Source of the DNA: Streptomyces tibetensis
GTDB lineage: Bacteria > Actinomycetota > Actinomycetes > Streptomycetales > Streptomycetaceae
NCBI RefSeq assembly: GCF_007655005.1
Contig: NZ_SZVW01000007.1
Coordinates: 1-64,000, forward strand
Direction: 5' to 3'
Length of the DNA stretch: 64,000 nt
In this document: positions 17,039 to 27,100 of the stretch, piece by piece
Layout: each line of letters starts with the position of its first letter
How positions within the stretch are numbered: position 1 is the first letter of the stretch
The notes under the pieces: model-generated
Databases searched by the model: none
Told to the model about the DNA's origin: nothing
What the model saw: the letters and a program-made list of their open reading frames with translations, nothing else
Made by a program: the position numbers and the translations under genes

Positions 17039-17083
17039 TCGCCGCAGAGCCGCGGGCCGTCCGGCGAGTGCGGGCGGTGCGTG

Positions 17084-17117
17084 GCGTGTCGCGCAGTTCC
17101 CCGCGCCCCTTTGGGGC
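17084..17117. repeat. Streptomyces-type GCGCAGTTCCCCGCGCCCC intergenic element with hairpin
   Basis: The segment around GTCGCGCAGTTCCCCGCGCC, ending in the hairpin GCCCC-TTT-GGGGC (17105-17117), matches a short element I remember as recurrent between Streptomyces genes. It lies between the LLM and aminoacylase genes. It may act as a weak terminator or be a dispersed REP-like repeat. The identification is from memory. Confidence 0.45.
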
Positions 17118-17142
17118 ATCCAGCTCTAGGAGTTGAGTGGTC

Positions 17143-18873
17143 ATGCTCGATCACGTCATCAAAGGGGCGACCGTCGTCGACGGGTCCGGTGGGCCCGGCT
17201 ACACCGCCGACGTCGGCATCCGCGACGGGCGGATCGCCGTCATCGGTCGGGCCACCGAGGAAAGCCGGACCGCCGAGGACGCTCACGGCCTCGTCCTCAC
17301 CCCCGGCTTCGTCGACCCCCACACCCACTACGACGCCCAGCTCTTCTGGGATCCGTACGCCACACCCTCGCTCAACCACGGGGTCACCACCGTCGCCGGC
17401 GGGAACTGCGGGTTCACGCTCGCGCCGCTGCATCCCGACCGGCCCGGGGACGCCGACTACACGCGGCGGATGATGTCCAGGGTCGAGGGCATGGCGCTGG
17501 TGGCGCTGGAGGAGGGGGCGCCCTGGAGCTGGCATTCCTTCGGGGAGTACCTGGACGCCCTGGAGGGGCGGATCGCCGTCAACGCCGGGTTCATGGTCGG
17601 GCACTGTGCGCTGCGGCGGTACGTGATGGGGCCGGACGCGGTGGGCGGGCAGCCGAGTCAGGAGCAGCTCGCCGCGATGGTGAGGCTGCTGCGGGAGGCC
17701 ATGGACGCCGGGGCCTGGGGGCTGTCCACGACCCAGTCGAGCAGCCACTCCGACGGCGACGGGCAGCCGGTCGCCTCGCGGCACGCCCGGCCGGCCGAGC
17801 TGCTGGCCCTGGCGCGGGCGGTCGGGGAGTGCGAGGGCACGCAGATCGAGGCGATCGTCGCGGGCTGTCTGGATCAGTTCAGCGACGCGGAGATCGATCT
17901 GTTCGTGGAGATGAGCGCGGTCGCGGGGCGGCCGTTGAACTGGAACGTGCTGACGATCGACGCGGCCGTGCCCGAACGCGTGCCCCGGCAGCTGCTCGCG
18001 AGCGAGCAGGCGCGGAAGGCGGGAGGGAGAGTCGTGGCCCTCACCATGCCGATCCTCACGCCCATGAACATGTCCCTGGGAACGTTCTGCGCGCTGAACC
18101 TCATCCCCGGTTGGGGGCCGGTGCTCGGGCTGCCCCTGCCGGAGCGGATCGAGCGGCTGCGCGATCCGGACGTGCGGGCCGAGCTGCTGCGGCGCGCCAA
18201 CTCCAAGGAGGCGGGGGTCTTCCGGCGGCTCGCGAACTTCGGGCGGTACGTCATCGGCGACACCTACAGCGAGGCCAACGCCAAACTGACCGGGCGCGTG
18301 GTGAAGGACATCGCCGAGGAGCGCGGGCAGGAGCCCTTCGCGTGCCTGGTGGAGATCTGCGCCAACGACGAGCTGCGCACGGTGCTGTGGCCGATGCCGA
18401 CCGACAACGACCCGGCGTCCTGGGCGCTGCGGGCCGAGACCTGGCAGCACGAGGACGTGCTGCTCGGCGGGTCCGACGCGGGCGCCCATCTGGACCGGAT
18501 GTGCGGGGCGCCGTACACGACCCGCTTCCTCGGGGACTGTCTGCGGGGCCGCAAGCTCGTCGGTCTGGAGCAGGCCGTGAAGATGCTGACCGACGACCCG
18601 GCCCGGCTCTTCGGGCTGCGGGAGCGGGGGCGGGTGCGGGAGGGCTGGCACGCGGACCTGGTCCTGCTCGACCCGGAGCGCATCGACGCGGGCCCGGCCA
18701 CCCTGGTGCACGACCTGCCGGGTGACAGCCCGCGGCTGGACTCCCGGGCGCTGGGCGTGCGGGCCGTGTGGGTCAACGGGGTCGAGGCGATCCGGGACGA
18801 CGTGGTGACCGGCGCCGTCCCGGGCCGGGTGCTCCGCTCCGGGCGGGACACGGAGACGGTGAGCACGAGGTGA
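17143..18873 (+). CDS. N-acyl-D-amino-acid deacylase-type amidohydrolase
   Basis: The 576-residue amidohydrolase is of the D-aminoacylase branch: IKGATVVDGSGGPGYTADVGIRDG, VDPHTHYDAQLFWDP (HxH metal motif), GGNCGFTLAP (the Cys that replaces the bridging Lys), MVGHCALRRYVMG and GGSDAGAHLDRMCG (metal-binding Asp and His). The family cleaves amide or cyclic amide bonds with zinc. ATG at 17143 is ten bases after TAGGAG; a GTG two codons earlier is in frame but too close. The stop overlaps the ALDH start by four bases (GTGA), so the two are coupled. The context suggests removal of an acyl or amide group in the catabolic pathway rather than peptide turnover. Confidence 0.82.
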   Translation: MLDHVIKGATVVDGSGGPGYTADVGIRDGRIAVIGRATEESRTAEDAHGLVLTPGFVDPHTHYDAQLFWDPYATPSLNHGVTTVAGGNCGFTLAPLHPDRPGDADYTRRMMSRVEGMALVALEEGAPWSWHSFGEYLDALEGRIAVNAGFMVGHCALRRYVMGPDAVGGQPSQEQLAAMVRLLREAMDAGAWGLSTTQSSSHSDGDGQPVASRHARPAELLALARAVGECEGTQIEAIVAGCLDQFSDAEIDLFVEMSAVAGRPLNWNVLTIDAAVPERVPRQLLASEQARKAGGRVVALTMPILTPMNMSLGTFCALNLIPGWGPVLGLPLPERIERLRDPDVRAELLRRANSKEAGVFRRLANFGRYVIGDTYSEANAKLTGRVVKDIAEERGQEPFACLVEICANDELRTVLWPMPTDNDPASWALRAETWQHEDVLLGGSDAGAHLDRMCGAPYTTRFLGDCLRGRKLVGLEQAVKMLTDDPARLFGLRERGRVREGWHADLVLLDPERIDAGPATLVHDLPGDSPRLDSRALGVRAVWVNGVEAIRDDVVTGAVPGRVLRSGRDTETVSTR

Positions 18874-20321
18874 CGGCACGCCAGTCGCTGTTCGTCGGCG
18901 GCTCCTGGGTGGAGCCGGACGGCGGCCACTACGAGGTGATCGACCCGGCGGGCGAACAGACCGTCGGGTGGGCGCCGGAGGCCTCGCGGGACCAGGTGCT
19001 CGCGGCCTGTGCCGCGGCCCGCGAGGCCTTCGGGCCGTGGTCGCGCACCGCACCCGAGGAACGGGCCGCGGTCCTCGGACGGGCGGCGGGGATCATCGCC
19101 GGCCGGCTGAAGGAGTACGCGGAGCTGGCCCGGGCCGAGACCGGAGCGACCCTCGGCACCGCACGCGCCCTGCAGGTCGGGGTCGCCGCCGCCCGCTTCC
19201 GGCGCTACGCCCGCCTGGAGCCCGCCGAGTGGCCGATCCCGCCGCAGATCAACGAGGCCGGACCGATGGGGAAGGCCGGGGTGATGGGCGCTCTGGCCGT
19301 CCGGCAGCCCGTCGGGGTCGTCACCTGCATCACCTCCTACAACAACCCCTGGGCCAACCCGGCCGGGAAGGTCGCCCCCGCCCTGGCCATGGGCAACACG
19401 GTCGTGGTGAAACCGGCCCCGCAGGATCCGCTGTCGGTCTACCGGATGGCCGAGGCACTCGAGGAGGCGGGCGCCCCGCCGGGGGTGGTGAACGTCGTCG
19501 GCGGTTCACGTACGGAGGTGGGCGAGGCGGCCGTGGCGTCGCCGGACGTCGACATGGTCAGCTTCACCGGTTCCACGGCGGTCGGACGCCGGATCGCCGA
19601 GGTGTGCGGTCGGGGCATGAAGCGGCAGCTGATGGAGCTGGGCGGGAAGGGGGCGGCGCTCGTCTTCGACGACGCCGACCTCGGCTCGGCCGTCGCCGGG
19701 ATCGGCACCACCTTCTCCTTCTACAGCGGGCAGATCTGCACCGCACCGACGCGGGTGCTGGCGCAGCGCGGGATCCACGACCGGCTGGTGGAGCAACTGG
19801 CGGCCTACGCGGGCAGGTTGAAGGTGGGTGACCCACGGGAGCCGGACACCGTCGTCGGGCCGGTCATCTCGGCGGCGCACCGGGACCGGGTCGAGTCGTA
19901 CGTCGAACTGGGCCGCAAGGAGGGCGCGGTGGTGGTGGCGGGCGGCGAACGCCCGGATCTGCCGACCGGCTTCTACGTCGCCCCGACCCTCCTGGCGAAC
20001 TGCACCGGCGACATGCGCGTGGCCCGTGAGGAGATCTTCGGCCCGGTGGTGGTCGTCATCCCCTTCGAGGACGAGGACGAGGGCATCGCGCTCGCCGACG
20101 ACACCGACTACGGCCTCATCGACTACGTCTGGTCGGGCGACGTGGCCCGGGCCTTCCGGGTGGCCCGGCGACTGCGGGCCGGCGGGGTGGGGATCAACAC
20201 CGTGGGCCGCAACATGGAGGCGCCCTTCGGCGGGTTCAAGCAGAGCGGAGTGGGCCGCGACGTCGGCTCGTACGCCCTGCACGCGTACAGCGAGGTGCAG
20301 TCGATCGTCTGGCCGGGCTGA
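18870..20321 (+). CDS. Aldehyde dehydrogenase family protein
   Basis: This 483-residue NAD(P)-dependent aldehyde dehydrogenase has SYNNPWANPAGKVAPALAMG, the FTGSTAVGRR nucleotide-binding segment, MELGGKGAALVFDDAD with the general-base Glu near 256, SGQICTAPTRV with the catalytic Cys near 290, and the EEIFGPVVVVIPF signature. It oxidises an aldehyde to an acid in the cytosol. The GTG start overlaps the aminoacylase stop. It is the last gene of the rightward catabolic block, so it may oxidise an aldehyde released upstream in that pathway. Confidence 0.87.
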   Translation: MTARQSLFVGGSWVEPDGGHYEVIDPAGEQTVGWAPEASRDQVLAACAAAREAFGPWSRTAPEERAAVLGRAAGIIAGRLKEYAELARAETGATLGTARALQVGVAAARFRRYARLEPAEWPIPPQINEAGPMGKAGVMGALAVRQPVGVVTCITSYNNPWANPAGKVAPALAMGNTVVVKPAPQDPLSVYRMAEALEEAGAPPGVVNVVGGSRTEVGEAAVASPDVDMVSFTGSTAVGRRIAEVCGRGMKRQLMELGGKGAALVFDDADLGSAVAGIGTTFSFYSGQICTAPTRVLAQRGIHDRLVEQLAAYAGRLKVGDPREPDTVVGPVISAAHRDRVESYVELGRKEGAVVVAGGERPDLPTGFYVAPTLLANCTGDMRVAREEIFGPVVVVIPFEDEDEGIALADDTDYGLIDYVWSGDVARAFRVARRLRAGGVGINTVGRNMEAPFGGFKQSGVGRDVGSYALHAYSEVQSIVWPG

Positions 20322-20327
20322 CGCCTC

Positions 20328-20720
20328 TCAGGTGTCCAGGTCCACCCGCACCGTCAGCAGATTCGTCCCCAACGCCCGCACTCCCAGGCTGTTGACCCGC
20401 GGCAGCCCCCGCAGCCGCGCCACCGGATCGTCGTCCGGCATCAGGTGCGCGGTCCCTTCGTGCCACCGCCCCCGGATCCGCACCCGCACCCGTGGATCGG
20501 CCTTGATGTTGCGTACGTACTGCGAGCGTTCGCCGAACTCCGACACCAGCCAGAAGGAGCCGCCGACGCGGCGCCCGCCCACCGGCGTCCGGCGGGGCAG
20601 CCCGGAGACCCGGCCCGTCGTCTCCAGGACCGTCTGGAAGGGGAGGCGGCGCAGGAGCGGGTTGAGGCGGCGCTGGAAGGCTGTGGTCGCCCGGAACCAC
20701 AGGTCGGTGCGGCGGGACAT
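20328..20720 (-). CDS. Nitroreductase/deazaflavin-dependent reductase (DDN-like)
   Basis: The 130-residue split-barrel protein is of the Ddn/FDOR-B kind, with LETTGRVSGLPRRTPV (GRxSG motif), SFWLVSEFGERSQYVRNIKADPRVRVRIRG in pieces, and a C-terminal NLLTVRVDLDT. These proteins bind F420 (sometimes FMN) and reduce quinones or other acceptors at the membrane. ATG at 20720 is chosen because AGGAG lies ten bases upstream; a GTG 21 bases further out would place the AGGAG inside the gene. It converges with the ALDH gene and diverges from the EEP phosphatase gene. Confidence 0.8.
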   Translation of the reverse strand: MSRRTDLWFRATTAFQRRLNPLLRRLPFQTVLETTGRVSGLPRRTPVGGRRVGGSFWLVSEFGERSQYVRNIKADPRVRVRIRGRWHEGTAHLMPDDDPVARLRGLPRVNSLGVRALGTNLLTVRVDLDT

Positions 20721-20819
20721 CTCTGCGGGTCTCCTTCGCACGAAGCTCTCACGGTTTCTGCAATGCTTCCTGCTTCAATGATCCCCCACGCGGCATCGAG
20801 GGAGAGCGGGTGGCTGCGG

Positions 20820-21644
20820 ATGCGGATCGTGACCTGGAACCTGTGGTGGCGCTTCGGGCCGTGGCAGACGCGGCAGAAGGCGATCCTCAACGCCCTGCGG
20901 GAGCTGCGGCCCGACGTCGTCGGGCTCCAGGAGGTGTGGGCGGCCGACGGCGAGAACCTCGCCGAGTGGCTCGCCGCTGAGCTGGGCCTGCACTGCGCCT
21001 ACGGCGCCTCGACCGCCCCGGAACGCTGGCAGCGGCGGATCGGGGACCCGACGGTCGGCATAGGCAACGCCGTGCTGAGCCGATGGCCGGTCGTCGACCA
21101 GGACGTGCTGCCGCTGCCAGCCCCGGCCGACACGGACGACGGCCGCCTCGCCCTCTACGCTCGCCTGGCCGCCCCCGGCCACGAAGTGCCCTTCTTCACC
21201 GCCCACTTCACCTCCGCCCCGGACGCCTCGGCGGTCCGCTGCGGCCAGGCCGCCGCGCTCGCCGGTTTCGTCGCCCGGCACCGCGGCGACACCTCCTTCC
21301 CGCCGGTCGTCACGGGCGACCTCAACGCCTGGCCCGACTCCGACGAGGTCCGCCTCCTCGGCGGCTACAAGACCGCCCCGGCGGTGCCCGGCCAGGTCCT
21401 CCTGGACGCGTGGGAGTACGCCGACCCGGCCGCCCCCTGCGTGACCTGGGACGCGGCCAATCCGTACGTGGCGCGCACCTGGGAGCCCGGCGTGCGCATC
21501 GACTACATCCACGTGGGCCCGCCCGGCCCCGACGGACTCGGCCACGTACAGGACGTACGGCGGGCCTGCGACGGCCCGGTCGACGGGATCTGGCCCTCCG
21601 ACCACGCGGCGGTCGTCGCCGACCTGGCGGACACCGCCCGGTAG
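20820..21644 (+). CDS. Endonuclease/exonuclease/phosphatase (EEP) family protein
   Basis: The 274-residue DNase I-like protein has MRIVTWNLWW (metal-binding Asn), VVGLQEVW (Glu), ALYARLAA and FTAHFTSAPD (His), VVTGDLNAWPDSDEV (Asp/Asn), RIDYIHVG and WPSDHAAVVADL (final Asp-His pair). All catalytic positions are intact. Substrates in this family range from phosphodiesters to phospholipids and nucleic acids; none can be chosen here. There is no signal peptide from ATG 20820. An in-frame ATG 14 codons upstream (20778) is the alternative start. Confidence 0.82.
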   Translation: MRIVTWNLWWRFGPWQTRQKAILNALRELRPDVVGLQEVWAADGENLAEWLAAELGLHCAYGASTAPERWQRRIGDPTVGIGNAVLSRWPVVDQDVLPLPAPADTDDGRLALYARLAAPGHEVPFFTAHFTSAPDASAVRCGQAAALAGFVARHRGDTSFPPVVTGDLNAWPDSDEVRLLGGYKTAPAVPGQVLLDAWEYADPAAPCVTWDAANPYVARTWEPGVRIDYIHVGPPGPDGLGHVQDVRRACDGPVDGIWPSDHAAVVADLADTAR

Positions 21645-21739
21645 CGCCTCGTCACGTCGAGTCATGCAGGTTGAGGGTGGGTGGCCACCGGAGTGAGGCC
21701 GGGGGAAGTGAAACGGCTTCGGGGGCGAGCGGGCGGAAG

Positions 21740-22441
21740 TCAGACGTGGGGCGCGGTGCCCGCCAGGCGGCCCAGCAGGATGCGCGCCTCGTCCCGGGCC
21801 GCGGTCACCGCCGGCTCGCCGAGGCCGCACAGCCTCAGGCACGAGGACGCGATGGCGTCGGTGTCGGCCGCTTCCGGTTCACGGGAACGCCGTATCTGAA
21901 TGACGACTTCAACCAGCTGGATGAGGAGTTCGCCGAGCCGCTCGGCGGACATGCCGCGGGCGACGTCCGCTGTCGCTGCCAGGGCGCCGAGAGCGCCGTA
22001 GCTGTCCTGCAGCCGGCCCCGTTCCTCACGGAAGGCGTCGAACTGCTCGGCCCGCACTTCCGGCAGCAGATACAGCGTGCCGATGTTGTACGCAGTGCTG
22101 GACAGGGTGCGCACGTCCATCACCGCCACCGCGTAGAGAGCCGCGGCCGCGCTGGTCCGCGCGGGCACCAGCGCCTGGATCTGCTCCACCATCTCCAGGC
22201 TGGGCCGAACGGACGTGTCCAGCAGCTCGGCCAGGATGTCGTCCTTGGTGGCGAAGTGGTAGTAGAGCGAGGCCTGCCTGATGCCCACCCGCTCGGCGAT
22301 CATGCGGGTGCTGGTGGCGGCGATCCCGCGTTCGACGAAGAGCTCCCCGGCGGCGTCGAGGATCTGTGCCCGGGCAGAGGTGCCGGGTTCGGACGGCTGC
22401 GAGTGCCGGGGCCTGCCCTGGCGCGGGCGCGTCGTCGTCAT
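21740..22441 (-). CDS. TetR-family transcriptional regulator
   Basis: The 233-residue protein starts with a disordered basic tail, then a TetR helix-turn-helix: ILDAAGELFVERGIAATSTRMIAERVGIRQASLYYHFATKDDIL (residues about 27-70, read in pieces). The ligand domain is all-helical with no recognisable family. It lies 75 bp downstream of the allophanate hydrolase gene in the same orientation and is likely the last gene of the carboxylase operon. The 22-bp palindrome in front of the operon's permease gene (31191-31212) is a good candidate for its operator. Confidence 0.85.
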   Translation of the reverse strand: MTTTRPRQGRPRHSQPSEPGTSARAQILDAAGELFVERGIAATSTRMIAERVGIRQASLYYHFATKDDILAELLDTSVRPSLEMVEQIQALVPARTSAAAALYAVAVMDVRTLSSTAYNIGTLYLLPEVRAEQFDAFREERGRLQDSYGALGALAATADVARGMSAERLGELLIQLVEVVIQIRRSREPEAADTDAIASSCLRLCGLGEPAVTAARDEARILLGRLAGTAPHV

Positions 22442-22516
22442 CCCCCCATCCTGTCACCCGGTGGGGGGCACCCGAGCCCGCCCGGCGCACGGGTGCCCGC
22501 TCCTCGCCGGCTGCTG

Positions 22517-24193
22517 TCAGGTGGATGCCAGATAGGCTCGCCAGCCACCGAAGCGGGTGATGTCGGGCGTGCCCTCGACGGCGTACGGCTCCACCAGGAA
22601 GCCGCTGACCTGACGCCCGTCGGCCAGCTCCACGGTGCCGATGGTCATCGGCGGGGGGACGGCCGCGGTGAACGTCCCGAAGCCCGCCGCCGGCAGCCGC
22701 CAGATCTCACCCTCGACGCCCGCCCGCCCGCCGCTGCCCGGCCCGGCCCCGACCGCTCGTACCAGGCCCGGCTTGGGCGGCTCGGTGGCCAGGGCGTGCA
22801 GCCGGTACCCGCCGGCGGTACGCACCGGACCCACCAGCGTGCCGCCCGCCTGCACCAGGTGGGCGTTGAGCGGCTGGCCGGTGAGGTGGGCACCGACCAC
22901 GAACAGGTCGACTCCCGGGTTGGCCAGGCGCTCGGCCAGGACGGCCAGGGCACGGTCGGAGAAGGCCGGGCCCGTGAGCATCACCCCGAACGGCAGGCCG
23001 TCCACGCATCCGGCCGGAACCGCGAGGGAGGCGTGGTCCAGCAGGTTGGCGAAGTTGGTGAAGCGCCCCATCCGGGCGTTGGCGCCGACCGGGTCGGCCG
23101 CCACCTCCGCCAGGGTGGGATGCCAGGTGGTGGTCGGGGTGAGGAGCGCCGCGCAGCCGTCGAGGGCCGCGCGTCCGGAGGCGCCGAGGGCGGCGAGCCG
23201 GGCGGTGTCCGCGGCCCACTCGGCGGCGGTCCGCTCCCGCCCCGCCAGGACGATGGAGGCGACGGTGGCATCGAGGCGGGTACCGATCAGGTCGCGGTGC
23301 TTCTCCAGGTGCCCGCCCACGGCCGCGTACCGCTCGGCGACGAACGCGCCGCCGTACAGCAGCTCCGCGGCCTCCAGCAGCGGGGTGATGTCGGCCTCGG
23401 TGATCTCCACGCCCGTGGCGGCCAGACGGGCCACCGCGCTGTGGAAGGCGGTGCGCCAGCCGTCGGCCATGCCCTCCAGGTGGTGCGGGGCCGGGACGGC
23501 GACCCTGGGGCGTGCGGGCGGCGGCGGGAGCTGGGTGCCGGTGCGGGAGAGCGGGTCGGCCGCATCGGGTCCCTCGACGATCTCCGCCGCGGTGCGGGCC
23601 AGGCGCAGATCGCGCGCGAAGACGGTGACGCAGTCCAGGCTGTAGCAGGCGGGCACCACCCCGGTCACGGGCACCAGACCCTTGGTGGGCTTGACCCCGA
23701 CGATGCCGTTGAGCGCGGCGGGCACCCGCCCGGAGCCGGCCGTGTCCGTGCCGAGGGCGATGTCGGCGATGCCCAGCGCCACCGCGACGGCCGAACCGGA
23801 GGAGGAGCCGCCGGAGATGCGGGCCGGATCCCAGGCGTTGCGGACCGCACCGTAGGGGCTGCGGGTGCCGACCAGGCCGGTGGCGAACTGGTCCAGGTTG
23901 GTCTTGCCGAGCACCACGGCCCCGGCCGCGCGCAGCCGTGCCACCGCGGGCGCGTCGGCCCCGGGCAGGTAGGCGTACGTCGGCGCGGCCGCCGTGGTGG
24001 GCAGGCCGGCCACGTCGATGTTGTCCTTGACGGCTGCCACCAGGCCGGCCAGCGGCAACGCCGGGTCGACGGCGGCCGCTTCGGCGAGCACCTCGTCGCG
24101 GGGCCGGAGGTGGATCCAGATCTCCGGCCGGTCGACGGACCGGATGCGGTCGTAGGCGGCCTCGACGCGTTCGGCCGGTGTCATCGCGCTCAT
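22517..24193 (-). CDS. atzF: Allophanate hydrolase (AtzF-type)
   Basis: The 558-residue protein joins an amidase-signature domain to a C-terminal AtzF domain. The amidase part has VAAVKDNIDVAGLPTTAA (catalytic Lys), RISGGSSSGSAVAVALG (Ser) and TDTAGSGRVPAALNGIVG (nucleophile Ser). The C-terminal part (VVGAHLTGQPLN, GTVELADGRQVSGFLVEPYA) is specific to allophanate hydrolases. It splits allophanate to CO2 and ammonia. The start overlaps the carboxylase stop by four bases (ATGA), consistent with coupled production of the two enzymes. Confidence 0.9.
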   Translation of the reverse strand: MSAMTPAERVEAAYDRIRSVDRPEIWIHLRPRDEVLAEAAAVDPALPLAGLVAAVKDNIDVAGLPTTAAAPTYAYLPGADAPAVARLRAAGAVVLGKTNLDQFATGLVGTRSPYGAVRNAWDPARISGGSSSGSAVAVALGIADIALGTDTAGSGRVPAALNGIVGVKPTKGLVPVTGVVPACYSLDCVTVFARDLRLARTAAEIVEGPDAADPLSRTGTQLPPPPARPRVAVPAPHHLEGMADGWRTAFHSAVARLAATGVEITEADITPLLEAAELLYGGAFVAERYAAVGGHLEKHRDLIGTRLDATVASIVLAGRERTAAEWAADTARLAALGASGRAALDGCAALLTPTTTWHPTLAEVAADPVGANARMGRFTNFANLLDHASLAVPAGCVDGLPFGVMLTGPAFSDRALAVLAERLANPGVDLFVVGAHLTGQPLNAHLVQAGGTLVGPVRTAGGYRLHALATEPPKPGLVRAVGAGPGSGGRAGVEGEIWRLPAAGFGTFTAAVPPPMTIGTVELADGRQVSGFLVEPYAVEGTPDITRFGGWRAYLAST

Positions 24194-27100
24194 GCCCGCA
24201 CCGCCGCGAGGATCTGCCCGGGGGCGACCTGCTCACCGGGTTTGACGTAGATCTCCAGCAGTGTCCCGGCGGCGGGGGCACTCACTTTGGACTCCATCTT
24301 CATGGCCTCCAGCCATAGGATCGGCTCGCCCTCGGCGATGTCGGCGCCCGGCTCGGCGACGGTCTGCCAGACGGTGGCGGTGAACGGCGCGGTGACCGGG
24401 ACCGCTCCGTCCGGGACGGCGACGGGGTCGGCGGCCGGGGGCCGGGGTTCGTCCACCCGGTCGAACTCGCCGGCGGCACGCCAGCGTTCCTTCTCCGCCT
24501 CGAAGGCGGCGCTCTGCCGCTGCCGGAAGGCGGCGATCGATTCGGCCTCGGCCGTCAGGAAGGCGTTGTACTCGGCGATCGAGAAGGTGCCCTCCCGCGT
24601 GTCGAAGGCACCGCGGCCGGCGTCGGTCTCCGCACGCAGTTCGAGCAGTTCCTCCGCTGTGACGGGGTACCACTCGATGCGGTCGAAGAAGCGCAGCGCC
24701 CACGGCGAGTCCTGGAACAGGCCGCCGGTGCGGAAGCGGTTCCAGATCTGCACGGTGCGGCCGACGAACTGGTAGCCGCCGGGGCCCTCCATGCCGTAGA
24801 TGCACAGGTAGGCGCCGCCGATGCCGACGGAGTTCTCCGCGGTCCAGGTGCGGGCCGGGTTGTACTTGGTCGTCACCAGGCGGTGCCGTGGGTCGAGCGG
24901 GGTGGCGACGGGTGCGCCGAGATAGACGTCTCCGAGGCCGAGCACCAGGTAGGAGGCGTCGAAGACGGTGCGGTACACGTCGTCGGCGCTCTCCAGGCCG
25001 TTGACACGCCGGATGAACTCGATGTTCCAGGGGCACCACGGGGCGTCGTCGCGGACCCCGGCCATGTACCGCTCGATGGCCAGCCGGGTCGCCGGGTCGT
25101 CCCAGCTGAGCGGCAGCCGCACCGTGCGGGAGGGCACCACCAGCTCGTTGGTCGGCGGTACCTCGTCCTCCAGTTCGCGCAGGAGCGCGGTCAGGTCACG
25201 GGCCTTCAACGCGCGGGCATCGGTGTGGACCTGCAGGGAGCGGATGCCGGGGGTGATGTCGATGATGCCGTCGGGCGCGTGGGCGGCGAGGGTCTCCTGC
25301 AGGGCGTGCACCCGCATCCGCAGGCCGAGATCGAGCGCCATGGGGCCGTACTCGACGAGGACGTTGTCGTCGCCGTCCCGGCGGTAGGTGACACCGGGGC
25401 GGTCGTCCGTGGCCTCCAGGCGGCCCAGTACGCCGTCGTCACCGTCCCCGCCGTCGCTGATCAGTGCGGGAGAGGCGCGACGGGCGTCGAGGCCGGCCGC
25501 GTCGGCTTCCCTGACCCCCACGAACCGGACGGTGTCGCCGGGGCGGAGCTGGCCGAGCTTCCACAGCTCGCCGCTGGCGACCACCGCGGGGCAGACGAAC
25601 CCGCCGAGGGACGGGCCGTCGGGCCCGAGGATGATCGGAGTGTCGCCGGTGAAGTCCAGGGCGCCGACCGCGTACGGCGTGTCGTGGATGTTCGAGGGGT
25701 GCAGCCCGGCCTCGCCGCCGTCCTGGCGGGCCCACCGCGGCCGGGGACCGATCAGGCGGATGCCGGTGCGGGCCGAGTTGTGGTGCACCGTGTAGTCGGT
25801 GGCGTACAGCGTGTCGATGTCCTCGCGGGTGAAGAACTCGGGTGCCGCGTGCGGTCCCTCGGTGACGCCGATACGCCAGTGGGAGGTGATCGCGGGGCGG
25901 CGCCCGTGCGGGGTCGGGCCGCCGCCGGTGCTTGCGGCGGCTCCGGGCCGCAGGACGTCCCCGGGGAGCAGGGCCCGGCCGCCGTGCCCGCCGAAGCCAC
26001 CGAGGGTGAAGGTCGAGGCGCTGCCCAGGTAGGCGGGTACGTCGATGCCACCCCGGACGGCCACGTAGTTGCGCAGGCCCGGGCCTAGGGAGGTGCCGAG
26101 GACGAGGGTGGCGCCGGCCGGAACCGGCACCGGCTCCCACAGGGGTGCCGCGGTGCCGTCCACGGTGACCTGGACGGGAGCGCCGGTGACGGCGACGACG
26201 GTGGCGGTGGACAGGCGCAGGGTCAGCCCGCCCGCCGTGACCTCCAGCGCGGGCGCCCCGGGCGGGTTGCCGACGGCCAGGTTGGCCTCGGCGAAGGAGA
26301 CGGGGTCGAAGGGCCCGCTCGGTGGTACGCCGACGTGCCAGTAGCCGAGCCTGCCGGGAAGGTCCTGGACGGTGGTCATCGCTCCCGGCGTCAGGACGTC
26401 GATGCGCGGATCGGGGTCGGCGGTGACGGCGAGCGTGGTGGTGTGGTGCACGGCCTCACGGACCTCGGCCCGCTCGGTCAGCGAGCGCAGCAGACCCAGG
26501 TTGGTGACGATGCCGTCGACCCGGCTGGCGCCCAGGGCCTCGCCGAGCACGTCGAACGCGGTGTCCCGGGTGGCGCCGTGCGCGATCACCTTGGCGAGCA
26601 TGGGGTCGTAGTACGGCGAGATCTCCAGGCCGGTCTCGGCGTAGCCGTCGACGCGGACGCCGGGCATCGGTTCCGCGCCCTGGCCCGGGAAGACCGCCCG
26701 CGTGATCAGGCCGGAGGAGGGCAGCGCGTTCTTGTCGGGGTCCTCGGCGTAGACCCGGGCCTCCACGGCGTGTCCGGTGGGCGTCCACTCGCGTTCGAAC
26801 ACCGCGTCGTCGACCCGGCCGTCGCGGGCCAGGGTGAGCATGAGTGCGACCAGGTCGACGCCGTACGCCTCCTCGGTCACCGGGTGTTCGACCTGGAGCC
26901 GGGTGTTGACCTCCAGGAAGGCGGCCTCCTCTCGCACCGGGTCGTAGACGAACTCCACGGTCCCCGCGCCGCGGTAGCCGACCGAGGCGAGCAGGCGGCG
27001 CGACGAGTCGTGCAGCAGCGCGCGGACATGGCCGGGCAGGGCCGGGGCCGGGGCCTCCTCGATCACCTTCTGGTTGCGGCGCTGCAGCGAGCAGTCGCGG

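Noticed and set aside
21740-22441. This TetR as the regulator of the CTGAC-N5-GTCAG sites
   Set aside because: No copy of that site lies near its gene. It is the last gene of the carboxylase operon, where a different palindrome is present.
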